Shown in pieces: positions 1 through 8,328 of a DNA stretch of 46,452 bases; position 1 is the first letter of the stretch; each line of letters begins with the position of its first letter. The position numbers and the translations under genes were made by a program. Source of the stretch: Bacillus sp. MM2020_1 (GTDB lineage Bacteria; Bacillota; Bacilli; Bacillales; Cytobacillaceae); NCBI GenBank assembly GCA_011250595.1, contig JAANMP010000036.1, positions 1 through 46,452 of the forward strand, read 5' to 3'. The notes under the pieces are model-generated. The model was not told the DNA's origin. It made no database searches and was given only the letters and a program-made list of their open reading frames with translations.

Positions 1-40
1 TTTAGATGTACAATCCTAAATAATAATTATTTTGTTTCCC

Positions 41-75
41 AAAAAAACCTATCGTCTAGAACGATAGGTTTTTTT
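41..75. terminator. Rho-independent terminator of an upstream gene outside the window
   Basis: A 9-bp perfect stem (ACCTATCGT / ACGATAGGT) is flanked by an A-run on the left and a T-run on the right, so it could end transcription in both directions. No gene lies to its left inside the window. Confidence 0.8.
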
Positions 76-154
76 AGAAACTTAAGAAATTGATTAAATT
101 TTATAAAGTGAAAGAAAATAGTTAGAGAACATAACATGATAAGGAATGAATTAA

Positions 155-1591
155 ATGGATTGGAAACCAGATCGCCAAGCCAAAAAAGCTATATATAAAC
201 AATTGGCTGAATATATCGAAAATGGGATTGCAGATGGTACTTTTCCTCCTGATAAACCATTACCTTCTGAAAGAACTTTAGCTAAGGAGCTTAACGTTAA
301 TAGAAGTACTGTAGTTGCAGCATATGATGAATTGGAGTCAAATGGGCTAATACAAAGAAACAGAGGAAGCGGGACGACTATTAGTAAAGATATTTGGGGA
401 ATTACCAGGAAACGTATTCCATCCTGGAACAGGTATATTGAAGCAGGATCGTTTTTACCTAATTTACCTGTAACCCAGAGGATAAGGAAAGAAGCTGTCG
501 AACATAAGTTAATCAATCTAGCTAGCGGAGAATTGTCTGAGGATCTATTTCCGTTGCATTACTTAAGAGAGATTACTTCTTCTCGATCGTTTATTGGAAG
601 CCTGGGATATGATCATCCGCAAGGAAACGCAATTTTGCGAGAAACGATTGCAAAGCATGTGAAGCAATATCGAGAAATTGAAATCAGCCCTTCATCTATC
701 TTAATTACATCTGGCGCACAACAAGCACTACACTTGGTGGTTCAATGTCTATTGAAACAAGGTGATGCCGTGGCATTGGAAGATCCCTCTTACAACTATA
801 ATCTTCCAATATTTAAATCAGCAGGACTGAGACCTTATTTCATACCTGTAAACCATGATGGTATCAACCCGGATGACATACTTTCTTTGCATAAAAAACA
901 TCGAATTCGAATGATATTCTTGAATCCATCTTTTCAAAATCCAACGGGTGCTTTACTTAGTGAAAAGAAAAGGAAAGCGATTCTTGAAATATCTTCAGAA
1001 CATGGTATTCCCGTCGTTGAAGATGACCCTTATAGTTTAACATCCTATACAGGGGAAAAGGTCTCTACTTTGAAATCAATGGATATAAATGGAAATGTTT
1101 TATATATAAGCTCTTTATCTAAGATCGTTGCTTCAGGATTAAGGATTGGTTGGATAATAGGCCCCACCTCTGTTATTCAAAGACTCTCAGATGCGAAACA
1201 GCAAATCGATTTCGGTCATGCAAGTTTTACACAGTGGATCGCAAATGATTTTTTAGAATCGCAAAATTTTCATTCACATATTGAAAATTTAAACAAACAA
1301 TTAGAAAAAAGAAGAGACCAAATTATTAGAAGTCTTGAATTTTATTTAAAAGATGAAGTTGAATATTCCACCCCGATGGGCGGCATTCATATATGGTGCA
1401 GGATAAAAAAAGAGGTGAATGAAACGCAATTATTAGATGAATCCATCAAAAAGGGAGTCATTTATGTCCCAGGCTATACCATGGGTTCTCAAAAGGGTTT
1501 TGTACGTTTTACATTTGCTAGAGAAAATGAAGAATTAATTGATGAAGGAATTAAGAGGTTTGCGGAAGCACTTGCGTCTATTAATATTTAA
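155..1591 (+). CDS. MocR-family (GntR / class I aminotransferase fusion) transcriptional regulator
   Basis: 478 residues. Residues ~1-80 form a GntR-type winged helix (IYKQLAEYIENGI, then PSERTLAKELNVNRSTV and a GSGT wing). Residues ~110-478 form a fold-type-I aminotransferase domain with the PNPTG-like stretch NPSFQNPTG and the presumed PLP lysine in SSLSKIVASGLRIGW. This is the MocR/GabR architecture, in which PLP or an amino compound acts as effector and the aminotransferase fold senses rather than catalyses. The ATG is preceded by AAGGA at good spacing. It lies upstream of, and in the same direction as, a run of PLP-enzyme genes that it plausibly controls (inference). A clear paralogue sits at 9834-11285, sharing for example the start M-(D/E)-WKPD and GSFLPNLP. 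The effector cannot be read from the sequence. Confidence 0.93.
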   Translation: MDWKPDRQAKKAIYKQLAEYIENGIADGTFPPDKPLPSERTLAKELNVNRSTVVAAYDELESNGLIQRNRGSGTTISKDIWGITRKRIPSWNRYIEAGSFLPNLPVTQRIRKEAVEHKLINLASGELSEDLFPLHYLREITSSRSFIGSLGYDHPQGNAILRETIAKHVKQYREIEISPSSILITSGAQQALHLVVQCLLKQGDAVALEDPSYNYNLPIFKSAGLRPYFIPVNHDGINPDDILSLHKKHRIRMIFLNPSFQNPTGALLSEKKRKAILEISSEHGIPVVEDDPYSLTSYTGEKVSTLKSMDINGNVLYISSLSKIVASGLRIGWIIGPTSVIQRLSDAKQQIDFGHASFTQWIANDFLESQNFHSHIENLNKQLEKRRDQIIRSLEFYLKDEVEYSTPMGGIHIWCRIKKEVNETQLLDESIKKGVIYVPGYTMGSQKGFVRFTFARENEELIDEGIKRFAEALASINI

Positions 1592-1600
1592 AGTTTGAAG

Positions 1601-1629
1601 GGATCATGTTATGAACGTGATCCTTTTTT
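1601..1629 (+). terminator. Terminator of the first MocR gene
   Basis: A ten-pair stem (GGATCATGTT / AACGTGATCC, one G-T pair) is followed by TTTTTT, 10 nt after the regulator stop codon. It separates the regulator from the downstream operon, which therefore needs its own promoter. Confidence 0.85.
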
Positions 1630-1762
1630 GATAAACAACAAATGGATGGTGAAAAAAGCGGTTCATTGGATGGTCATAAAAATTTAAAATCCGATAATAT
1701 GGAGAAGTGGATTCTTATATGTCTACTTTTGTAGATGTTTTATGAAGTTTTTTATGTAAATG

Positions 1763-1778
1763 TGTGAATTGATTCACA
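1763..1778. promoter_or_regulatory. Fnr-type palindrome upstream of the aminotransferase-nitrilase operon
   Basis: TGTGA-ATTGAT-TCACA matches the B. subtilis Fnr consensus TGTGA-N6-TCACA in both halves. Its centre is only about 41 nt from the ATG at 1812. A TATCAT at 1781-1786 would place transcription start near 1793, with the box centred around -22, a position more typical of repression. A class II activator arrangement would instead need a nearly leaderless transcript. The sequence match is direct; the direction of the effect is uncertain. Confidence 0.6.
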
Positions 1779-1811
1779 ATTATCATGATTGAAGGAAAGG
1801 TTGTGTTTCAA

Positions 1812-2444
1812 ATGAATCAGATTTTGAAACGTAATGCGTTAGATAGTATTAAGCCTTACACACCAGGTAAACCTTTATGGGAGGTACAAGAGGAATTAGG
1901 CTTGCAAGAAGTAATTAAATTAGCATCTAATGAAAATCCTCTTGGAGCTTCACCGAAAGCAATTGAAGCCATCTCTAACATACTTAATGAATTAAATCGT
2001 TATCCTGATGCACATGCCATTGAGTTAAAAAAGATAATTGCTTCCCGCCTTGCTTTAAAAACGGAACAATTAATCATTACAAACGGAGCAGATGAATTAA
2101 TTACATTAATTTCAGAAACCTTTCTTGAACCGAGTGATGAGATTATTGTCCCTTTTCCTTCATTTAGTGAATATGATTTTGGTGCACATTTAATGGGTGC
2201 AAAGGTCGTTCCAGTACCGCTTGATCATGAATATCAATTTAATATTGAAACCATCTTAGCAGCAGTGACAGAACATACAAAATTAATTTATATCTGTTCT
2301 CCTAACAACCCAACTGGTACTTACATGCCAAAGTCGATGCTAGAAAAGCTGCTTCAATCACTGCCTAAAAATATTTTAGTTGTTTTTGATAGTGCATATA
2401 GTCATTTTGCTACAAATGAAGATTATACAAATAGAAGCCATTAG
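1812..2444 (+). pseudogene. Truncated HisC-like (class I/II) aminotransferase
   Basis: Residues 1-~200 match the N-terminal half of histidinol-phosphate-type aminotransferases: IKPYTPGKP, KLASNENPLG, NRYPD, ITNGADELI, YICSPNNPTGT, VFDSAYSHF. Members usually have about 360 residues; this frame stops after about 210, just past the FDSAYSHF strand. The segment carrying the PLP-binding lysine (usually SKIYGLAGLRVG) is therefore missing and the product cannot be catalytic. The missing 3' half is not found in another frame before the next gene, so a deletion is more likely than a point frameshift. The ATG at 1812 is preferred because AAGGAAAGG lies upstream; in-frame starts at 1785 and 1803 also exist. 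It is the first gene after the Fnr-type box, 48 nt before the next gene. Confidence 0.8.
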
Positions 2445-2492
2445 TTCCATTCTCTTAAAATTAAGGTTAGTTAACTTTAAAGGAGAAGTAAA

Positions 2493-3788
2493 ATGAACGA
2501 ACTTGCTAAGATGCTAAACGATGATTTATTAAAATATAATCCTATTATCTATCAATTATTATCTAATTTGGGAAAAAAGCTATATTATCCAAAAGGAATC
2601 TTAAGCCAAAGTGCTGAAGCCAGCAAAAAAGCTACACGTTTTAATGCAACTATAGGAATTGCAACTGAAAACGATGCACCTATGCATTTTAAGCATATTC
2701 AAGAAACTTTACAGGGGTATTCACCTGAAGATGTATACCCTTATGCCCCACCTCCCGGGAAATTAGATTTACGTTTGGAATGGAAACGTAAATTATTAAG
2801 AGATAATCCTTCCTTAAAGGAAAAACCTATGGGTCTGCCAATTACAACGAATGCGTTAACCCACGGGTTGAGTGAGCATAGCAGCTGATCTTTTTGTTGA
2901 TGAAAATGACGTGATTATCCTTCCAGATAAACATTGGGGGAACTATCAGACCATTTTTCATATCCGAAGAGGGGGCGAGCTTAAGACTTTTCCCCTATTT
3001 GATGAGTTAAATAAATTTAACGTACTGGCATTAAGGGAAAGATTAATGGAACAGCAGGATGCAGGTAAAGCCATCGTCTTGCTTAACTTCCCTAACAATC
3101 CGACAGGATATACTCCAGGTGAAGAAGAAGTCCAAGGGATTGTTTCGGTATTAAAAGAAGCTGCAGAAGCCGGTATCAGTGCAGCTGTAATCCTCGATGA
3201 TGCCTATTTTGGTCTGTTTTATGAGAATTCAGTTAAAGAATCTTTGTTTGGTAGATTAGCTGGGCTTCATCCGAATGTATTACCAATTAAAGTGGACGGA
3301 GCCACAAAAGAGAATTTCGTATGGGGGCTAAGAGTGGGATTCCTAACTTTTGCTTCCGAAAGCCCAAAAATATTAGATGTACTAGAGCAAAAGACAAAAG
3401 GTTTAATCAGAGGAACGATTTCGAGTAGTTCTCATCTGTCTCAGACAATTATTTTACATTCATTGCAATCTAATCAATTTCAAGTTGAAAAACATGAAGA
3501 GCCCTAAAGGTTAAAGAGATTGTTCAAAATAAAAAGTATCAGACAGTTTGGAGTTTCTATCCATTTAATTCAGGTTATTTTATGTGTTTAAAACTTAAAG
3601 AAGTAGATGCAGAAGAGTTAAGACTTCATTTGCTAAATCAATATGGAGTAGGCACAATAGCCATTGCCTCAACGGACTTAAGAATTGCCTTTTCTTGTGT
3701 AGAAGAAGAAGATTTGGAAGAACTCTTTGAATTGATTTATATAGGTATAAAAGATTTATTAACAAAGGAAGATGAAAACAATGTCTAA
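2493..3788 (+). pseudogene. Frameshifted class I/II PLP-dependent aminotransferase
   Basis: Three consecutive frames form one protein of about 430 residues: 2493-~2870 (NATIGIATENDAPMHF, DVYPYAPPPGKLDLR), ~2872-3500 (NFPNNPTGYTPGEEE, ILDDAYFGLF, and the likely PLP lysine in KVDGATKENFVWGLRVGF), and ~3507-3788 (VKEIVQNKKYQTVWSFYPF and the C-terminal small domain). The first break is at THGLS (about 2866-2875), where GAGT is repeated and looks like a 4-nt insertion. The second is near 3496-3506 and behaves like a 1-nt deletion. All catalytic motifs are present but in different frames, so no full enzyme is expected. It has a good AAAGGAGAAG ribosome site and its stop overlaps the next start by 8 nt, which indicates a formerly coupled operon. 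The substrate is not determinable; aromatic or branched amino acids are plausible. Confidence 0.85.
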
Positions 3789-4480
3789 TGTAACTGAAAC
3801 ATTGGAAGGATGGTACTGCCTAAACGATTTCCGCAAGTTTGACTGGAAAAGCTGGAAGTCTTTAACTGACGACAAACGTCAAGATTCAAGAACGAGGAGA
3901 AGGCAGTCAGGCTTTCTATCAAATTTTGGGGCATAAAGCGGATATGATGTTTATGTTTCTTCGTCCCACCCTTGATGAACTATCTCAAATAGAATTAGCA
4001 TTTAATAAAACTAAATTCGCTGAGTATTCGTTGCAAACGACATCGTATGTTTCAGTAGTCGAACTAAGTAATTATCTTCCTAAAGGGGAAGACCCCTATG
4101 CTAAACCTGAAATCAGAGAACGTTTGTATCCAAAAGTTCCTAATGTAAAATATATTTGTTTTTACCCGATGAATAAGCTACGCATTGGAAGTGATAATTG
4201 GTACATGTTATCAACCGAGGAACGCAAAAAAATGATGCGAAGCCATAGCTTAATTGGTCGAAAATATGCCGGTAAGGTAAAGCAAATCATTTTAGGATCT
4301 GTTGGATTAGATGATTATGAATGGGGCGTAACATTATTTGGGGAGGACCCAATTCAATTTAAAAAACTAATCTACGAAATGCGATTCGATGAAGTAAGTG
4401 CCCGATTTGGCGAGTTTGGTTCTTTTTATGTAGGAAAGTACCTGTCTGAAGAACGCTTTAATCATATGCTACAACTATGA
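3781..4480 (+). pseudogene. Broken HemQ / chlorite dismutase-family heme protein
   Basis: From the second frame on (3926-4480) the protein closely follows HemQ (coproheme decarboxylase): [21 protein letters not shown] with the catalytic-type Tyr, [22 protein letters not shown] with the proximal-type His, and [13 protein letters not shown]. The N-terminus starts at ATG 3781 (TLEGWYCLNDFRKFDWKSW) in another frame. After DDKRQ about 15 residues expected in HemQ are absent, and the frame changes before [14 protein letters not shown]. This is a small deletion plus frameshift rather than one missing base. Housekeeping hemQ is not expected in a setting with aminotransferase, decarboxylase and nitrilase genes, so this is probably a diverged paralogue of the operon. 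An internal TTG start at 3926 could give a 184-residue fragment lacking the first strand-helix unit; activity is doubtful. Confidence 0.82.
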
Positions 4481-4518
4481 CTTTACAAAATTTAAGATGA
4501 GAAAGGGTGTGTTACACA

Positions 4519-5994
4519 TTGGTAAACCAATATGATACACCATTATTTACAGCCCTAAAAACACATGCAGAAAAAAAACCGATCCAATTTCACATTCCCG
4601 GTCATAAAAAAGGGAACGGAATGGATCCTGAATTCAGAGAATTTATCGGTGAAAATGCTCTTTCAATCGATTTAATCAACATAGGGCCTCTTGATGACTT
4701 ACACCACCCAAAAGGAATCATCAAACAGTCACAAGAGTTAGCGGCCAAAGCATTCGGTGCAGATTATACCTTCTTCTCTGTACAGGGGACTAGTGGTGCC
4801 ATTATGGCTATGATCATGTCTGTTTGCGGTCCAGGGGATAAAATTCTCGTGCCCCGAAATGTTCACAAATCCATCATGAGTGCTATCGTATTTTCGGGTG
4901 CTGTCCCAATTTTTATTCATCCGGAGGTAGATTCCAAGTTTGGTATTTCTCATGGGGTTACACCAGATTCTATTGAAAGAGCACTATTGTTACACCCAGA
5001 TACCAAATCTGTTCTTGTTATCAATCCAACGTATTATGGCGTATCTGGGGATTTGAAAAGTATAGTAAACATTGCACATTCCAGAAATATCCCTGTACTT
5101 GTAGATGAGGCTCATGGGGCTCATATTCATTTTCATAAGGATCTGCCGATTTCTGCGATGGAGGCAGGGGCTGATATGGCAGCAACAAGTGTGCATAAAT
5201 TAGGCGGTTCTCTTACTCAGAGCTCTATCTTAAATTTGAGGGGAAATCTTGTTTCACCAAAAAGGGTACAATCTGTTCTAAGTATGTTAACGACAACCTC
5301 GACTTCTTATTTATTACTGGCTTCATTAGATGTGGCGAGAAAATCATTAGCTACTGAAGGACAAGCCCTGTTGGAAGACACGATTCGTAAAGCCGAAGTA
5401 ACACGTTCGAAAATTAATGAAATTCCTCATCTTTATTGTATGGGTCATGAAATCTTGGAATCAAGTGCTACAGTCGCGATGGATCCTACGAAGCTTTTAA
5501 TATCTGTAAAAGAGTTAGGGATTACAGGGTATGATGTAGAAAAATGGCTGCGAAATAGATTTAATATTGAAGTCGAATTGTCCGATCTGTATAACATCCT
5601 TTGTATTGTAACACCTGGGGACACACCGGAAGATTTACACACGCTTATTAAAGCATTTACTGAATTGTCACAGGAATACAAATTTCAAGCGAACATGAAT
5701 GTAGACAGTTCGGTCTTGTTACCAGAGATTCCTTCGTTGGCATTAACACCACGTGATGCATTTTACGCTGAAACAGAAGTGATACCATTTGAAGTGTCTG
5801 CCGGTAGAATTATTGCAGAATTTGTAATGGTTTATCCACCTGGAATTCCTATTTTCATACCAGGAGAAATTATCATCCAGGATAATCTGGTATATACAAA
5901 GAAGAATGTTGAAGCTGGGCTTCCTGTTCAGGGTGCTGAAGATGTTGAACTAAAGAATATACGTGTAATTAAAGAACACTTAGCTATTAAATAA
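4519..5994 (+). CDS. speA: SpeA-type PLP-dependent Orn/Lys/Arg decarboxylase
   Basis: 491 residues, closely similar along its whole length to B. subtilis SpeA (arginine decarboxylase, first step from arginine to agmatine and polyamines). Visible family signatures are FHIPGHKKG near residue 25, ENALSIDLINIGPLDDLHHP, FFSVQGTSGA, VDEAHGAHIHFH, the PLP lysine in SVHKLGGSLTQSS, and a C-terminal domain with PRDAFYAETEVIPFE and YPPGIPIFIPGE. The TTG at 4519 is chosen because AAAGGGTG lies 9 nt upstream and the length then matches SpeA; GTG 4507 would overlap that site. It is the first intact gene of the run and begins 38 nt after the broken HemQ-like gene. Whether it is the cell's polyamine enzyme or a paralogue for this pathway cannot be told; 2-oxo or amine precursors for the nitrilase branch are speculation. 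Confidence 0.9.
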   Translation: MVNQYDTPLFTALKTHAEKKPIQFHIPGHKKGNGMDPEFREFIGENALSIDLINIGPLDDLHHPKGIIKQSQELAAKAFGADYTFFSVQGTSGAIMAMIMSVCGPGDKILVPRNVHKSIMSAIVFSGAVPIFIHPEVDSKFGISHGVTPDSIERALLLHPDTKSVLVINPTYYGVSGDLKSIVNIAHSRNIPVLVDEAHGAHIHFHKDLPISAMEAGADMAATSVHKLGGSLTQSSILNLRGNLVSPKRVQSVLSMLTTTSTSYLLLASLDVARKSLATEGQALLEDTIRKAEVTRSKINEIPHLYCMGHEILESSATVAMDPTKLLISVKELGITGYDVEKWLRNRFNIEVELSDLYNILCIVTPGDTPEDLHTLIKAFTELSQEYKFQANMNVDSSVLLPEIPSLALTPRDAFYAETEVIPFEVSAGRIIAEFVMVYPPGIPIFIPGEIIIQDNLVYTKKNVEAGLPVQGAEDVELKNIRVIKEHLAIK

Positions 5995-6018
5995 AAAAAA
6001 CAAAAGGCGGTAAATTAA

Positions 6019-6660
6019 ATGAACTTCGCAAAATTAATCGATCATACATTACTATTAGCTGACACCAACGAAAAGGAAATTATTAAATTATGCCAAGAAG
6101 CAAAACAATATGGTTTTGCATCAGCAGTTGTAAATCCTGCATGGGTGAGCTTGTCGGCAGAACTTTTAAGCGCTTCCGATGTAAATGTCTGTACGGTTAT
6201 AGGATTTCCATTAGGTGCGAACACGCCCGAAACAAAGGCATTTGAAACCAAAAATGCGATTGAAAACGGAGCTGTAGAAGTAGATACAGTGATAAATATT
6301 GGGGCATTGAAGGACAAAAACGATGCACTAGTTGAGGAAGATATACGATCAGTTGTAGACGCTGCAAAAGGAAAGGCTCTAGTAAAAGTTATTATTGAGT
6401 CATGTCTATTAACGAATGAAGAAAAAGTACGAGCATGCGAATTATCGGTAAAAGCTGGAGCAGACTATGTCAAGACTTCAACAGGTTTTTCTTTACACGG
6501 AGCTACTGTTGAAGATGTAGCAATCATGAGAAGGGCAGTTGGACCAAATATTGGAGTCAAGGCATCAGGCGGAGTCAAGAATATTGAGGATATGAAAGCA
6601 ATGGTAGATGCTGGTGCAACAAGAATTGGGACCAGCTCTGCTATAAAAATACTAGGATAA
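6019..6660 (+). CDS. deoC: Deoxyribose-phosphate aldolase (DeoC family)
   Basis: 213 residues, typical DeoC length. It starts [10 protein letters not shown] with the conserved DHT. It contains [34 protein letters not shown] with the activating lysine, [11 protein letters not shown] with the Schiff-base lysine, and VKASGGVK near the phosphate site. The family cleaves 2-deoxyribose-5-phosphate to acetaldehyde and glyceraldehyde-3-phosphate. In Bacillus it normally sits with pdp and nupC; here it is 24 nt behind a decarboxylase gene and ahead of a nitrilase gene. That suggests recruitment as an aldehyde-forming or aldehyde-condensing aldolase in this cluster (inference), although the active site looks standard. 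The ribosome site AAAGGCGG lies before the ATG. Confidence 0.92.
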   Translation: MNFAKLIDHTLLLADTNEKEIIKLCQEAKQYGFASAVVNPAWVSLSAELLSASDVNVCTVIGFPLGANTPETKAFETKNAIENGAVEVDTVINIGALKDKNDALVEEDIRSVVDAAKGKALVKVIIESCLLTNEEKVRACELSVKAGADYVKTSTGFSLHGATVEDVAIMRRAVGPNIGVKASGGVKNIEDMKAMVDAGATRIGTSSAIKILG

Positions 6661-6728
6661 TAGAATGAGGAACCCATCTATATAAATGTAGCTATGTAGA
6701 ACCTGGAATTCAGGTGGAGGAGATACAG

Positions 6729-7682
6729 GTGAATATTAATCAAAAAGTCAATGTGGCAGTTATTCAAGCCTCATCCGTCATAATGGATCGAGATGCATCG
6801 ATTGAAAAAGCAGTTAGTTTAATAAAACAAGCAGGAGAAAAGGATGCTCAAATTGTTGTTTTTCCGGAGGCTTTTATTCCCGCTTATCCAAGAGGATTAT
6901 CCTTTGGTACTATAATAGGAAGCCGTACGGAAGATGGAAGGAAAGATTGGTACCGATATTGGGAAAACTCGATTCCTGTACCTGGTGAAGCTACAGAAAA
7001 ACTTGGAGAAGCAGCACGTGAAGCAGGAGTTTACCTTGTTATGGGTGTGATTGAGCGCGATAGTGAATTTAGCGGCGGAACTCTTTACTGTTCTGTCATA
7101 TTTATAGGACCGGATGGTTCCCTTTTAGGAAAACATCGTAAATTAAAACCAACTGCAGCAGAAAGAATTGTTTGGGGGGAGGGTGATGGGAGTACTCTAC
7201 CTGTATTTGAAACCCCATATGGAAAAATTGGAGCTTTGATATGCTGGGAAAATTATATGCCTTTAGCTAGAGCGGCAATGTATGCACAAGGTGTCCAGCT
7301 TTATATTGCGCCTACTGCAGATGCAAGGGAGTCATGGCAGTCCACTATTCGTCACATTGCGATGGAAGGAAGATGCTTTGTGTTGTCCTCCAATCAATTT
7401 GTAACCAAGGATATGTATCCAAAGAATTTAGCATGTTATGATGACCTTGCTTCTTCTCCAGAGTTGATGTGCAATGGAGGAAGTGCCATCGTTAGCCCAC
7501 TTGGTGATTATGTTGCGGAGCCTGTTTGGGGAAAAGAAGAGATCATCATTGCAGAACTTGATATGAAACAAATAGCCTATAGCCAATTTGACTTTGACTC
7601 AGTTGGTCATTATTCAAGGCCAGATGTTTTTAAATTGTTAGTAAACAAAGAAAAGCAGGAGAACATAGTTTGGAAGAAATAA
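6729..7682 (+). CDS. Nitrilase (carbon-nitrogen hydrolase, nitrilase branch)
   Basis: 317 residues. The Glu-Lys-Cys triad is visible: E47 in VVFPEAFIPAYPRG, K138 in KHRKLKPT, C172 in ALICWENYMPLAR. The FIPAYPRG and CWENYMPLAR signatures mark true nitrilases, which turn R-CN into R-COOH plus ammonia, rather than amidases or NAD synthetase domains. GTG 6729 is preferred to GTG 6714 because GGAGGAG lies 6 nt before it. It is the last gene of the run, 68 nt after deoC, and a strong terminator follows. In some Bacillus strains related nitrilases sit next to heme-dependent aldoxime dehydratase genes; here the only heme-protein neighbour is the broken HemQ-like gene. A BenE-type transporter downstream would fit an aromatic acid product (inference). 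It is cytoplasmic, with no signal peptide. Confidence 0.92.
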   Translation: MNINQKVNVAVIQASSVIMDRDASIEKAVSLIKQAGEKDAQIVVFPEAFIPAYPRGLSFGTIIGSRTEDGRKDWYRYWENSIPVPGEATEKLGEAAREAGVYLVMGVIERDSEFSGGTLYCSVIFIGPDGSLLGKHRKLKPTAAERIVWGEGDGSTLPVFETPYGKIGALICWENYMPLARAAMYAQGVQLYIAPTADARESWQSTIRHIAMEGRCFVLSSNQFVTKDMYPKNLACYDDLASSPELMCNGGSAIVSPLGDYVAEPVWGKEEIIIAELDMKQIAYSQFDFDSVGHYSRPDVFKLLVNKEKQENIVWKK

Positions 7683-7758
7683 CATAATACCTATCATAAA
7701 TTATTAAGCAGTTTCTCTGGTTTACCTCAAGACGAGCTTCTTACTTTTTATCAAATAT

Positions 7759-7794
7759 AAGCCGTTTTCTTACAAGAAAATTGGCTTTTTTTTT
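7759..7794 (+). terminator. Terminator of the aminotransferase-nitrilase operon
   Basis: An interrupted stem AAGCC-GTTTTCTT / AGAAAA-TT-GGCTT has a 3-4 nt loop and a long T-run. It lies about 75 nt downstream of the nitrilase stop. Confidence 0.8.
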
Positions 7795-8078
7795 ACTGAT
7801 TTCTCATAAGGGGAAAAATAATGAAGAAAATTGTTCAAATTGCGGTAAAGCATTTCGTTTTGGAGGGCATGGGTAATAGTGTCATATTAAAATCAACCGT
7901 AGAGTTGTTTAGTCTTTCTCATGAAGACGTTACAGGAAAATATATATGTAGTAATTATTGCTCAAATTTTTACAGCTTGGTACCGCAATGATCTAGTGGA
8001 AGCAATGGAAGAAGAAAAGAATGCTTACAATCAAATAAATAATAAAATCGCAAATGAAAAGATATCTATAGTGATAGT
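7795..8078 (+). other. Gene-poor stretch with possible small or decayed reading frames
   Basis: There is no convincing gene. A 56-codon frame starts at ATG 7821 behind a good AAGGGG site and ends at 7991. A second frame (7921-8115) carries the more protein-like WYRNDLVEAMEEEKNAY. A third frame near 7826 reads ENCSNCGKAFRFGGHG before two stops, resembling a CxxC zinc-ribbon start. Three mutually shifted protein-like pieces suggest the remains of one or more small genes. I recognise none of them. Confidence 0.3.
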
Positions 8079-8113
8079 AAAAAACGCAAGGCTTGTTAAG
8101 CTCTTGCGTTTTT
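8079..8113. terminator. Terminator hairpin downstream of the BenE-type gene
   Basis: Stem AAAACGCAAG / CTTGCGTTTT with a 12-nt loop, with T-runs on both strands. It is positioned to end minus-strand transcription from 9561. It is almost identical to the hairpin at 9772-9803. Confidence 0.75.
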
Positions 8114-8125
8114 AACATTTATTCT

Positions 8126-8287
8126 TCATTGCCATCTTCCGGACTTTGATAACTCAGTTAAAGCCCAAATAAGATGAAACATGAACATAGATATACATAC
8201 GGGTATAACAATTAAATGAAGCAAAGGAATTGCGCATGTTATTACAGAAATGCCTAAAAAAGGAACAGAAGGAAAATGCCCTAAGAG
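8126..8287 (-). pseudogene. Possible remnant of a membrane protein C-terminus
   Basis: Read on the minus strand, an open stretch of about 53 codons gives two hydrophobic segments (VPFLGISVITCAIPLLHLIV, then IPVCISMFMFHLIWAL) and ends TELSKSGRWQ plus stop. There is no start codon with a ribosome site, and a stop lies directly upstream. It lies between the BenE gene 3' end and the hairpin at 8079. I do not recognise the family; it may be chance. Confidence 0.22.
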
Positions 8288-8328
8288 TTGCTGAGGTCGT
8301 TATTGAGCACTGACAGATTGATTAGATT

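Noticed and set aside
2493..4480. In-frame UGA read as selenocysteine, given the selC gene
   Set aside because: The breaks are frame changes with duplicated or missing bases, and the local stops include TAA and TAG; no stem-loop of SECIS type is apparent at the TGA.
3781..4480. The cell's housekeeping hemQ
   Set aside because: It is disrupted and lies in a catabolic or biosynthetic cluster; an essential coproheme decarboxylase should be intact. Sequence error cannot be fully excluded.
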